In this document: in pieces, positions 16,429 to 26,006 of the stretch
Layout: each line of letters starts with the position of its first letter
Position numbering within the stretch: position 1 is the first letter of the stretch
Assembly: GCA_046349255.1 (NCBI GenBank)
Contig: JAXMCR010000002.1
Span: 744,001-808,000 of the forward strand
Origin: DAIODI01 sp046349255
GTDB taxonomy: Bacteria > Pseudomonadota > Alphaproteobacteria > Rhizobiales > Aestuariivirgaceae
Length of the DNA: 64,000 nucleotides
Reading direction: 5' to 3'
Notes under the pieces: model-generated
The model's database searches: none
Seen by the model: only the letters and a program-made list of their open reading frames with translations
Told to the model about the DNA's origin: nothing
Made by a program: the position numbers and the translations under genes

Positions 16429-17535
16429 ATGCGCGAAGCCGAAGAGATCGTTCCGCTGCTCGAGAAACTGGTGGTCGTGGGGCTGTTCCTCGGCCTGCTG
16501 TACGGCATCTTCCGCGTGCTCGAGCCCTTCGGCGTGGCGATCCTGTTCGGCACGATCCTCGCGGTCGCGGTCTGGCCCCTGCGCGCAAAATTGACGGCCA
16601 GGGGCCTGAGCCCCGCCATGGCTTCCCTCGTTCTGCTCGTCTCGCTCCTCGTTCTCGTGCTCGTGCCGATCCTGCTGGTGGCGCCGACGCTCGCGACCGA
16701 GACGCGCGACGTGTTCTTCACGGTGCACGATCACATCGAGAAGGGTCTGCCCCCGCCGGCCTGGCTCGCCTCGATCCCGGTCGTCGGCCCGTCGCTCGTC
16801 GCCTCCTGGGAGAACGTGCTGGGCACCGGCCACTCGCTGGGCGAGGTGATCGCGCCCTACAGCGAATGGCTGCGGTCGATGTTCACGGAGCTTGCGAAGT
16901 CGCTGGCCGACAGCGCGCTGCAGCTGATCCTCGCGCTGCTCGTCTGCGTGATGATGCTGGTGCACGGACCCGAGATGGTGACGACGCTCGACGACATCCT
17001 CGCGCGGCTCGGCGGCAAGCGGGTGGTCAGCGTCGCGTCGGTGGCGGAGAACGCGATCCGCGGGTCCGTCTACGGCATCGCCGGCACGGCGGCGATCCAG
17101 GCCGGGATGATGTGGGCGGGGCTCGTCGCCGCGCGCGTGCCGGGCGCCCTGCCGCTCGCCTTCATCACGTTGATCCTCGCCATCAGCCAGATCGGATCGA
17201 TCCTCATTCACCTCGTGTGGATCGGCGCGGCGTGGTGGCTTTACCAGCAGGGCGATACGGGGTTTGCGTTCTGGTTCATCATCGTGTGGGGCATCATCGT
17301 CGCCCACGTCGACGGCTTCCTGAAGCCGTGGCTGATCGGCACGCGCATCCGGATGCCGATCGCAATGATCATGCTGGGCGTGTTCGGCGGGTTCGTAGCG
17401 TTCGGCTTCCTCGGCCTGTTCATCGGGCCGACGATCCTCGCGATCGGCTACGCGCTGCTGACCGAATGGCGAAAGCCCGAACGGATGGAAGCGATGATGG
17501 CGTCAGGCGAGTTCGAGACCCCGCCGGCGCCCTGA
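16429..17535 (+). CDS. AI-2E family transporter (PerM/YdiK type)
   Basis: This is a 368-residue integral membrane protein of the AI-2E/PerM family, formerly DUF20. The members are secondary transporters or exporters, and in one branch Na+/H+ antiporters. There are about seven to eight hydrophobic segments. The family signature region near the end reads GTRIRMPIAMIMLGVFGG then GLFIGPTILAIGYAL, and is clearly recognisable. Start ATG 16429 follows GGGGG at a suitable distance. It converges with dnaJ, leaving 13 bases between stops. Substrate is unknown. Confidence 0.88.
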   Translation: MREAEEIVPLLEKLVVVGLFLGLLYGIFRVLEPFGVAILFGTILAVAVWPLRAKLTARGLSPAMASLVLLVSLLVLVLVPILLVAPTLATETRDVFFTVHDHIEKGLPPPAWLASIPVVGPSLVASWENVLGTGHSLGEVIAPYSEWLRSMFTELAKSLADSALQLILALLVCVMMLVHGPEMVTTLDDILARLGGKRVVSVASVAENAIRGSVYGIAGTAAIQAGMMWAGLVAARVPGALPLAFITLILAISQIGSILIHLVWIGAAWWLYQQGDTGFAFWFIIVWGIIVAHVDGFLKPWLIGTRIRMPIAMIMLGVFGGFVAFGFLGLFIGPTILAIGYALLTEWRKPERMEAMMASGEFETPPAP

Positions 17536-17548
17536 CTCCGCGCAAGCG

Positions 17549-18691
17549 TCAGCCGCCAAACCCTTCCCAGAACTGGCGGGCCCGCGCGAAGAAGCCGGCG
17601 GACTCCGGGTTGTTGTCTTTGGCTTCCTTCTCGAACTCGCGCAGGAGTTCGCGCTGCTTGCGGCTCAGGTTCACCGGCGTCTCGACGAGCGCCTGGATGT
17701 ACATGTCGCCGGTCTGGTTCGAGCGCAGCACCGGCATGCCCTTGCCCTTGAGCCGGAACTGCTTGCCGCTCTGCGTGCCTTCGGAGATCTGCACGCGGGC
17801 GCGCTTGCCGTCGATCGTCGGCACCTCGATCTCGCCGCCCAGCGCCGCCGTCGCCATCGAGATCGGCACGCGGCAGAACAGGTCCGCGCCGTCGCGCTGG
17901 AAGAACTCGTGCGGCTTCACCGCGAGGAAGATGTAGAGGTCGCCGGACGGCCCGCCGCGCACGCCCGCCTCGCCTTCGCCGGCGAGCCTTATACGGGTGC
18001 CGTCCTCGACACCCGGCGGCACGTTCACCGATAGCGTGCGCTCGCGCGTCACGCGGCCCTGGCCGGCGCACGACGAACACGGGTCGGCGATCGTCTGGCC
18101 GCGGCCCTGGCAGGTCGGGCAGGTGCGCTCGACCGTGAAGAAGCCCGACTGCGAGCGCACCGCACCCTGCCCGTTGCAGGTGGTGCAGGTCTTCGGCTGG
18201 GTGCCCGCCTTGGCGCCCGAGCCCTTGCACTGCTCGCAGGCCACTGAGGTCGGCACGCGGATCTGCGCGGCCTTGCCGGCATAGGCGTCGGTCAGCGAAA
18301 TCTCGAGGTTGTAGCGCAGGTCCGAGCCGCGCTGGGCGCCGGCCCCGCCGCCGCGACGTCCGCGACGGCCGCCGCCCATGAACTCGCCGAAGAGGTCCTC
18401 GAAGATGTCCGACATCGAGGAGGCGAACTCGGGGCCGAAGCCGCCTCCGCCGCCACCCATGCCGCCCTCGAAGGCGCCGTGGCCGAAGCGGTCGTAGGCG
18501 GCGCGCTTCTGCGGGTCCTTCAGAACCTCGTAGGCTTCGTTGATTTCCTTGAAGGCGTGCTCTGCCGCCGTGTCCCCCGGGTTGGCGTCGGGGTGGAACT
18601 GCTTGGCGAGCTTTCGGTAGGCCGCCTTGAGATCCTTCTCGTCGGCCGAGCGCTGGACCCCCAGAACCTCGTAATAGTCACGTTTGGCCAT
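17549..18691 (-). CDS. dnaJ: Molecular chaperone DnaJ
   Basis: This 380-residue Hsp40 co-chaperone stimulates DnaK ATPase and delivers unfolded substrates. The J-domain at residues 1-70 has the HPD motif (FHPDANPGD). A Gly/Phe-rich linker (GGMGGGGGGFG) follows, then four zinc-finger CxxCxGxG repeats between about residues 145 and 215 (CEQCKGSG, CTTCNGQG, CPTCQGRG, CSSCAGQG), then the C-terminal substrate-binding domains. It lies downstream of dnaK with a 200-base gap that holds a hairpin, so partial readthrough or a separate promoter is possible. Confidence 0.98.
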   Translation of the reverse strand: MAKRDYYEVLGVQRSADEKDLKAAYRKLAKQFHPDANPGDTAAEHAFKEINEAYEVLKDPQKRAAYDRFGHGAFEGGMGGGGGGFGPEFASSMSDIFEDLFGEFMGGGRRGRRGGGAGAQRGSDLRYNLEISLTDAYAGKAAQIRVPTSVACEQCKGSGAKAGTQPKTCTTCNGQGAVRSQSGFFTVERTCPTCQGRGQTIADPCSSCAGQGRVTRERTLSVNVPPGVEDGTRIRLAGEGEAGVRGGPSGDLYIFLAVKPHEFFQRDGADLFCRVPISMATAALGGEIEVPTIDGKRARVQISEGTQSGKQFRLKGKGMPVLRSNQTGDMYIQALVETPVNLSRKQRELLREFEKEAKDNNPESAGFFARARQFWEGFGG

Positions 18692-18832
18692 GCGTCGCCC
18701 GCTCCGGGGTGATCGGCGCCGACTCGAGGCGCTGTGTCTGGGATAGAGGCATGCCGCTCATCTGGTCAAGGAGGGGCTTCCGCTCAAGACGTCAGAAAAC
18801 CAACCGCAGCAAGAGTTTCCGGTCACGGATAA

Positions 18833-18874
18833 GCCCGCCGTCTCGCAAACCACGTGGGGCACGAAACGGCGGGC
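18833..18874 (-). terminator. Hairpin after dnaK
   Basis: GCCCGCCGT (18833-18841) and ACGGCGGGC (18866-18874) are perfect 9-base complements. Reading on the minus strand the stem is followed by TTAT, a weak tail. It lies 18 bases past the dnaK stop, so it may reduce readthrough into dnaJ. Confidence 0.55.
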
Positions 18875-18891
18875 CTGATTGCATTCAGGCG

Positions 18892-20823
<1,932 letters not shown>

Positions 20824-20980
20824 TCTCATCCTCCTTGGCGGCAGGCCGCTCTGCGAAGCCCTTGGTGACAAGGCGCTCCCTTGCCCCCGGAACCCGGGGG
20901 GAGAAGCCTCCGAACGAATTGAATTCCCGAAATCCGCCTGGCTGTCCTGAACCCCGACGCCGTAGCGTATTCAGGGGCTT

Positions 20981-21008
20981 ATATAGTGGCTCGCTTTGGG
21001 GCATCAAG
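20981..21008 (-). promoter_or_regulatory. RpoH (sigma-32) type promoter of dnaK
   Basis: On the minus strand CTTG (complement of 21005-21008) is followed after 18 bases by CTATAT (complement of 20981-20986). This matches the alphaproteobacterial RpoH consensus CTTG-N17/18-CYTATNT. It lies about 160 bases before dnaK. Confidence 0.75.
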
Positions 21009-21038
21009 CAGTCCCCGCACGACCGGCGTTTTTGTTCC

Positions 21039-21662
21039 ATGCAGCTTCAGCTTCGCCCCGGCCTGATCTACCACCCGGGCTTCCTCGACCGGGCGCGGCA
21101 AAACGAGATCCTGGCGCTCGTGCGCGCTGCGGCCGAAGCCGCGCCGCCGTTCCACCCGGTGATGCCGCGCACGGGAAAGCCCTTTTCGGTGAAGATGACG
21201 AACCTCGGACCGCTCGGCTGGGTGTCGGACCGGGCCGGGTACCGCTACCAGAGCGCGCATCCGGTGACCGGCAGGCCCTGGCCGCCGATACCGCCGGAGA
21301 TCCTTGCGGTCTGGCGAGCGGTGGCCGGCTGGCCCGGAGACCCCGAGGCCTGCCTCGTCAATTTCTATCGCCCGGAGGCGAAGATGGGCCTGCACCAGGA
21401 CGTGGACGAGGCCGAGTTCGCCGCACCTGTCGTCTCCGTTTCGCTCGGCGACGACGCCCTGTTCCGGATCGGCGGGCTCTCCAGGCAGGGGCCGACCGAA
21501 AGCTTGCGGCTCAAGTCGGGCGACGTGCTGGTGATGGGCGGCGAGAGCCGGAAGATCCACCACGCGGTGGCGCGCATCTATCCCGGCACCTCGACCCTGC
21601 TCGGCACACCGGGCCGCATCAACCTCACGCTCCGGCGGGTGACGGCGCTTCGCCCAGTTTAA
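21039..21662 (+). CDS. alkB: Alpha-ketoglutarate-dependent DNA alkylation repair dioxygenase AlkB
   Basis: This is a 207-residue Fe(II)/2-oxoglutarate dioxygenase that removes methyl groups from 1-methyladenine and 3-methylcytosine in DNA. The iron triad is visible as H119, D121 (GLHQDVDE) and H174 (RKIHHAV). 2-oxoglutarate contacts are expected at N108/Y110 (NFYRPE) and R193/R199 (GRINLTLRR). Start ATG 21039 gives a normal N-terminus; longer in-frame starts would run through the dnaK promoter. It is divergent from dnaK, and its stop overlaps the end of the broken HNH gene by four bases. Confidence 0.94.
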   Translation: MQLQLRPGLIYHPGFLDRARQNEILALVRAAAEAAPPFHPVMPRTGKPFSVKMTNLGPLGWVSDRAGYRYQSAHPVTGRPWPPIPPEILAVWRAVAGWPGDPEACLVNFYRPEAKMGLHQDVDEAEFAAPVVSVSLGDDALFRIGGLSRQGPTESLRLKSGDVLVMGGESRKIHHAVARIYPGTSTLLGTPGRINLTLRRVTALRPV

Positions 21663-21813
21663 CTGACCAGCCGCGCGAGTTGCTGAATGCGTCTTCCGGA
21701 AACTACCGTGTAAACTGGCGTTTCCAGTTGGCACAGTAGCCTAACCTTCATCAACATCGTGCCATCTTCCAATTGTTTTCCAGCAATCCAGCTCGAAAAC
21801 CCTTTATCGGGCT

Positions 21814-21817
21814 TTAG
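21814..21817. repeat. Target-site duplication, left copy (TTAG)
   Basis: TTAG here and at 22749-22752 flank the insertion sequence. A 3-base TTA (TNA target, with the element beginning at G21817) or a 4-base CTAA/TTAG (YTAR target) are both compatible with IS5-family behaviour. Confidence 0.75.
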
Positions 21818-22748
21818 AGTCTGAATCGTAACGACCGCCATGTTTTCAAGGCCTTGCGAGCCTGCGGGTGAGCATGCGGATATTTGCGATGAAGACCCAT
21901 GCCTCGGCGGAAGCAATGGTTCGTTCGAAGTCCTTTGCGAGCCTGCGGCATCGTCCGAGCCAGGCGAATGTCCTCTCGACCACCCAACGGCGCGGCAGGA
22001 CCTCGAAGCCTTTGGCGCTGTCGGAACGCTTGATGATTTCGAGCGTGAACTTGCCGACCTTCTGCAAGGCTCCCCTCAGCTTCGGCCCGGCATAGCCGCC
22101 ATCGGCGAAGACATGGCGCAGCCACGGCCAGCGCTTGAGGATCGATTTCAGGACGGCGGGCGCTCCGTCGCGGTCCTGAATGTCGGCGGCATGGATGACC
22201 AGCCCGACCATGAGGCCGAGCGTATCGACGACGATATGCCGCTTGCGGCCCATGACCTTCTTGCCCGCGTCAAAGCCACGTATTCCGCCGCTTTCGGTGG
22301 TCTTGACCGACTGGCTGTCGATGATGCCGGCACTGGGGCTGGCCTCTTTGCCTTCGCGCTCGCGTGCCACCATCACCAGTTCATTGTTGATGGCGCGAAG
22401 CCGACCCTCGTCACGCCAGCGGTAGAAATATTTCTGCACCGTCGAGAACGGCGGAAAATCCTTCGGCAAGAGCCGCCACGCGCCGCCCGCCGACGCCATA
22501 TACAAAAGCGCGTTCACCACCTCGCGCAGCGCCGTCTTGCGCGGCCGACCGATGCGGTTCGGCGACGGCATCAGCGGTTCGATCAGCGCCCACTCCGCGT
22601 CGGTCAAATCGCTTGCGTAACGGGCGCTGCGGCGCTCATAGTGCCGGCGAGTGGTTTCGGTCCAGGCCATCGTGATCTCCGTCGAATCTCAGAAATCCGA
22701 CTGAATCATAACCTGCTGAAATCACTCGCTCCTTTTTGGAACGGACAC
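21817..22748 (-). mobile_element. IS5-family insertion sequence, about 932 bp
   Basis: The element was bounded by reconstructing the interrupted HNH gene. Left end reads GAGTCTGAATC and right end (minus strand, inward) GTGTCCGTTCC, imperfect inverted repeats matching at 6 of 11 positions, flanked by TTA/TTAG. It contains one intact transposase gene. The terminal repeats are weak, so the boundaries rest mainly on the duplication and frame restoration. Confidence 0.8.
21846..22670 (-). CDS. IS5-family transposase
   Basis: This is a 274-residue DDE transposase in a single reading frame, which catalyses cut-and-paste movement of the element. The N-terminal DUF4096-type region reads YASDLTDAEWALIEPLMP. 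The catalytic residues are recognisable as D in GIIDSQSVKTTESGG, D in HVFADGGYAG, and E in RRWVVERTFAWLGRCRRL. It looks intact, so the element may still be active and the insertion recent. The gene runs in the same direction as the HNH gene it disrupts. Confidence 0.95.
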   Translation of the reverse strand: MAWTETTRRHYERRSARYASDLTDAEWALIEPLMPSPNRIGRPRKTALREVVNALLYMASAGGAWRLLPKDFPPFSTVQKYFYRWRDEGRLRAINNELVMVAREREGKEASPSAGIIDSQSVKTTESGGIRGFDAGKKVMGRKRHIVVDTLGLMVGLVIHAADIQDRDGAPAVLKSILKRWPWLRHVFADGGYAGPKLRGALQKVGKFTLEIIKRSDSAKGFEVLPRRWVVERTFAWLGRCRRLAKDFERTIASAEAWVFIANIRMLTRRLARP

Positions 22749-22752
22749 TTAG
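22749..22752. repeat. Target-site duplication, right copy (TTAG)
   Basis: This is the second copy of the TTAG at 21814-21817. In the HNH reading frame it supplies CTA (Leu) plus the first A of the next codon, and the joined codon after excision is AAG (Lys). Confidence 0.75.
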
Positions 22753-23416
22753 ATCTTTGTCCTCTGAAAGGCATCCAACGTAATCATAAATCTTGTCTGT
22801 AGGTTCGATGATGACCGGTGGCAGATAGCTCTCAAACCCTTCCACCCCCACACGCTGGATCATTCCCGCATGCGCAATCTTCGCAATCATTCTTGCAAAA
22901 TCATGGAGCTTTAAACGAACCTCTTCTCCAGAGTATCCGTCTCTACTCTGCCTTTCGACGTCTTCGACCCTTCCGTAAATCTTTATCTCTAGCCCGTCGC
23001 GAAGCACACCACTTTCAGCGCCCATTAACTTTCCAGGAGGCGGAAACACTGGAAGGATAGCAGCCGCAGTGACGTATGCAGGATCGACATGCTTTTCCTC
23101 AACTTGCCCGTCCAGACGACGCAGTCTGGCACGTACCGAATTCGGGTGTTTTCGCTTTCCCCTTAGTCCCATCCGAATGCGCATCGGGTACAGCATCTCT
23201 CGGAGTACAGAATTCTCGAAGCGGCAAGTGGTCACTTGGCAAGCTTTGCACGAAGCTTTCTCAAGGATGTCACGGCCGCCTAATCCGGCGGGAATGACGT
23301 GTTCGTTCGAGAGATCTCCATCTGCCCCGCAATAGATGCAGCGACCGACAAGCAACCTTTTGGGAAGCAACCGCACTTTGCTACCAGATGGATGTGACGT
23401 GTGAGATCGACTGCAC

Positions 23417-24019
23417 TCACGCTTCCGTCTGGACGGGCTTCGGGCCGCCCTTGGCGACGCCGACGAGGGCCGGGCGGAGCACCCGGTCGCCGATGGTGTA
23501 GCCGTCCTGGACGACCTGCACGACGGTGCCGGCCGGCACCGAGGCGTCGGGCACCTCGAACATCGCCTGGTGCACGTTCGGGTCGAACTTCTCGCCCTTC
23601 GCCTTAACCAGGCGGATGTTGTAGCGCTCGAACACCTGCTTCAACTCGCGATGCGTCAGGTCAACGCCCGCCAGAAGGGTTTTCACCGCCTCGTCCGCCT
23701 TGTCGCGCGCCTCGGCGGGCAGCGCCTCGAGCGCCCGGCCGAGGTTGTCGGCGACCGACAGGAGGTCGCGGGCAAAGTTCGTCGCGGCGTAGAGCGTGGC
23801 TTCCGCCTTCTCGCGTTCGCCGCGCCGGCGCACGTTCTCGGCTTCGGCCATCGAGCGCAGCAAACGGTCCTTGAGTTCGGCGTTTTCGGCCTGGAGCGCC
23901 AGCTTTTCCGGGTCGAGGGCGCCTTCCTCCGGCACGCCCGCGTCGACGGGCGTGTCGACCGTCTCCGGGTCGTCGAAGTGGTCGTTGCCGTTGTTTCCGG
24001 GGCGTTGGCGTGCGCTCAT
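23417..24019 (-). CDS. grpE: Nucleotide exchange factor GrpE
   Basis: This 200-residue co-chaperone releases ADP from DnaK. The N-terminal 40 residues are acidic and disordered. A long coiled coil follows (LQAENAELKDRLLRSMAEAENVRRR), then the C-terminal beta domain with the family pattern DPNVHQAMFEVP and VQDGYTIGDRVLRPALVGVAKG. It lies 78 bases after hrcA on the same strand and just upstream of the broken HNH gene. A possible RpoH-type promoter overlaps the hrcA stop (24074-24102). Confidence 0.97.
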   Translation of the reverse strand: MSARQRPGNNGNDHFDDPETVDTPVDAGVPEEGALDPEKLALQAENAELKDRLLRSMAEAENVRRRGEREKAEATLYAATNFARDLLSVADNLGRALEALPAEARDKADEAVKTLLAGVDLTHRELKQVFERYNIRLVKAKGEKFDPNVHQAMFEVPDASVPAGTVVQVVQDGYTIGDRVLRPALVGVAKGGPKPVQTEA

Positions 24020-24073
24020 GGGGTCGTCCGTCGTCCAAAAGGGGTGTCGTTCAGGGGGAACGCGTCAGCGCCG

Positions 24074-24102
24074 ATATCGAGCCACGGGCGGCGAAAATCA
24101 AG
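24074..24102 (-). promoter_or_regulatory. Possible RpoH-type promoter of grpE
   Basis: On the minus strand CTTGATTTT (CTTG is the complement of 24099-24102) is followed at 17-18 bases by CTCGATATCG. The -35 is good and the -10 only partly matches the CYTATNT pattern. It would allow grpE to be heat-induced apart from hrcA. Confidence 0.4.
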
Positions 24103-25162
24103 GGAAGAGGCGTCCGATGGCCTTGGCAGTGTACTCGACCATGGGAATGATGCGCGCGTAGTTCAGCCGGGTCGGGCCGATCACGCCCAGAACACCGACG
24201 ATCCGCTGCTGGCCGTCACGGTAGGGCGCGAGGACCAGCGAGGACCCGGAGAGCGAGAACAGCTTGTTCTCCGCTCCGATGAAGATGCGCACGCCCTCCC
24301 CTTCCTCCGCCGCGCCGAGGAGACGCACCACCTCGCGCTTCTCCTCGAGGTCCTCGAAGAGCTGCCGGATGCGCTCGAGGTCGGCCATGGCGGAGGCGCT
24401 CTCGATCAGGTGCGCCTGCCCGCGCACGATCAACCGCTTCTCCTCCGCCGCGCCGTCGGACCAGGTGGCAAGCCCCGTCTCGACCACGCGGGCGGTGAGT
24501 TCGTCGAGTTCGCGGCGGATGACCTCGACCTCCGACTGGAGGCCGAACTGCACGTCGTCGATCGTCTTGCCCTGGAGCCGGCTCGACACGAGGTTCGAGG
24601 CGCGCACGAGCGTCGAGGGCGGAAGCCCCGCCGGCACCTCGATCGTGCGGTTCTCGACCGTGCCGTCATCGCCGACCAGGACGACCAGCGCACGCTCGGG
24701 CCCGAGCGGCACGAACTCGATGTGCTTCAGGCGCGGATTGTACTTCGGCGTGATGACGACGCCCGCGCACTGCGACAGCCCGGAGAGCAGGTTCGTGGCG
24801 CTGGCGAGCGTGTCCTCGATGCGCCCGGTGCGCGCCGTTTCGCCCAGCCGCTTGTCGATCTCCTCCGTCTCGTTGCCGGCGAGCGGCCCTAGTTCGAGGA
24901 GCGCATCCACGAAAAAGCGCAGGCCCTGCTGCGTCGGCAGGCGCCCGGCGCTGGTGTGCGGCGAGAAGATAAGCCCCGCATCCTCGAGATCGGCCATCAC
25001 GTTGCGCACCGAGGCCGGCGACAGGTTCACCGGCAGGATGCGCGAGATCGTGCGGGACCCGACGGGTTCCCCGGTCTCGATGTAGGTCTCGACGAGTCTG
25101 CGGAAGATGTCGCGCGAACGCTGGTCGAGCTGGGCGAGCGCAGAAAGCTTTTCGTCCGACAT
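24098..25162 (-). CDS. hrcA: Heat-inducible transcription repressor HrcA
   Basis: This 354-residue repressor binds CIRCE operators upstream of groESL-type genes. The N-terminal winged helix (RSRDIFRRLVETYIETGEPVGSRT is the domain start) includes LSPASVRNVMADLEDAGL. The central and C-terminal GAF-like domains include the LLGAAEEGEGVRIFIG and GVLGVIGPTRLNYARIIP regions typical of the family. The start at 25162 (MSDEKL) fits the conserved N-terminus; there is no Shine-Dalgarno, which fits a leaderless message. No CIRCE copy was noticed in this window, so its targets are presumably elsewhere. Confidence 0.96.
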   Translation of the reverse strand: MSDEKLSALAQLDQRSRDIFRRLVETYIETGEPVGSRTISRILPVNLSPASVRNVMADLEDAGLIFSPHTSAGRLPTQQGLRFFVDALLELGPLAGNETEEIDKRLGETARTGRIEDTLASATNLLSGLSQCAGVVITPKYNPRLKHIEFVPLGPERALVVLVGDDGTVENRTIEVPAGLPPSTLVRASNLVSSRLQGKTIDDVQFGLQSEVEVIRRELDELTARVVETGLATWSDGAAEEKRLIVRGQAHLIESASAMADLERIRQLFEDLEEKREVVRLLGAAEEGEGVRIFIGAENKLFSLSGSSLVLAPYRDGQQRIVGVLGVIGPTRLNYARIIPMVEYTAKAIGRLFP

Positions 25163-25169
25163 GGGAGGA

Positions 25170-25198
25170 AAGGTAGAAACTCGCCCCTGCCGGGTCAA
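25170..25198 (-). promoter_or_regulatory. Possible vegetative promoter of hrcA giving a leaderless message
   Basis: On the minus strand TTGACC (complement of 25193-25198) and TACCTT (complement of 25170-25175) are separated by 17 bases. A start seven bases downstream would fall at or next to the ATG at 25162, and the sequence before the ATG (CTTTCCTCCC) cannot act as a Shine-Dalgarno. Confidence 0.4.
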
Positions 25199-25286
25199 CC
25201 ACGCGACGTTCGCCGTGGTTGCCGGGGCGAGGCGCACGGTCTAGAGAAGGCGCCCGACCGACACAAGGCAGACCAGAACACGTACC

Positions 25287-26003
25287 ATGCGGCCTTCCAA
25301 ACGACATCCCGGCGAACTGCGCGCCGTCAGCTTCGAGCGCGGCGTCACGCGCCACGCCGAAGGCTCGTGCCTCGTGAAATTCGGCGACACGCACGTGCTG
25401 TGCACCGTTTCCGTGGAGGACAAGGTGCCGCCGTGGCTCAAGGGTGCCGGCCAGGGCTGGGTGACCGCCGAGTACGGCATGCTGCCGCGCTCCACGGGCG
25501 ATCGCATGCGGCGCGAGGCGGTGTCGGGCAAGCAGTCGGGGCGCACGCAGGAGATCCAGCGGCTGATCGGCCGCTCGCTGCGCGCCGTCGTCGACCTGAA
25601 GGCGCTGGGCGACCGGCAGCTTCTCGTCGACTGCGACGTGCTCCAGGCGGACGGCGGCACGCGCACGGCAGCGATCACGGGGAGCTGGGTCGCGATGCAC
25701 GACGCAATCGCGTGGATGGTCTCGCGCGGCATGCTGAACGCCAGTCCCCTGCGCGACCACGTGGCCGCCGTCTCCTGCGGCATCCACGGCGGCGTGCCCG
25801 TGCTCGACCTCGACTACGCCGAGGACAGCGAGGCGGCGACGGATGCGAACTTCGTGCTGACCGGCCAGGGCGGCATCGTCGAGATCCAGGGGACGGCCGA
25901 AGGCGCGCCGTTCAGCGAGGCGAGCTTCCTCGAACTGCTCGCGCTTGCGCGAAAGGGCATCGGCCAGCTCGTCGAGATGCAGCGCAACGCCGTGGGAGGT
26001 TAG
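25287..26003 (+). CDS. rph: Ribonuclease PH
   Basis: This 238-residue phosphorolytic 3'-to-5' exoribonuclease trims tRNA 3' ends. Family motifs include MRPSKRHPGELRAVSFERG at the N-terminus, the GWVTAEYGMLPRSTGDRM loop, RQLLVDCDVLQADGGTRTA and the closing EIQGTAEGAPFSE. All are intact and the length is normal. It is divergent from hrcA and followed after three bases by the VOC-RdgB gene, so rph, the fusion gene and hemW form one operon. Confidence 0.97.
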   Translation: MRPSKRHPGELRAVSFERGVTRHAEGSCLVKFGDTHVLCTVSVEDKVPPWLKGAGQGWVTAEYGMLPRSTGDRMRREAVSGKQSGRTQEIQRLIGRSLRAVVDLKALGDRQLLVDCDVLQADGGTRTAAITGSWVAMHDAIAWMVSRGMLNASPLRDHVAAVSCGIHGGVPVLDLDYAEDSEAATDANFVLTGQGGIVEIQGTAEGAPFSEASFLELLALARKGIGQLVEMQRNAVGG

Positions 26004-26006
26004 CCG

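Larger units (their letters stand above)
21659..23376 (-). pseudogene. HNH endonuclease-type gene split by an IS5-family element
   Basis: The N-terminal part (23376 down to 22749) encodes an HNH-type nuclease region: CIYCGADGDLSNEHVIPAG then a CKAC pair, the usual zinc/HNH arrangement. After DKDL the frame runs into the insertion sequence. The missing C-terminus lies on the far side of the element (21813 down to 21659) and begins KPDKGFSSWIAG. Removing the element and one copy of the TTAG duplication joins the two halves in frame as DKDL-KPDKGF, giving a 260-residue protein. The start is GTG 23376, approximate. The gene follows grpE on the same strand. The nuclease family is inferred from the HNH motif; its biological role is unknown. 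Confidence 0.85.

Noticed and set aside
13959..16721. A 920-codon minus-strand frame opposite the RND pump
   Set aside because: Same artefact: antisense to a clear gene, composition dominated by Arg, Asp and His.
21659..21916. An 85-codon minus-strand gene next to alkB
   Set aside because: Its start is inside the insertion sequence; the real content is the C-terminal end of the interrupted HNH gene.
22636..23376. A free-standing 246-residue HNH protein
   Set aside because: Its last 36 residues come from insertion-sequence DNA; the true C-terminus is on the other side of the element.
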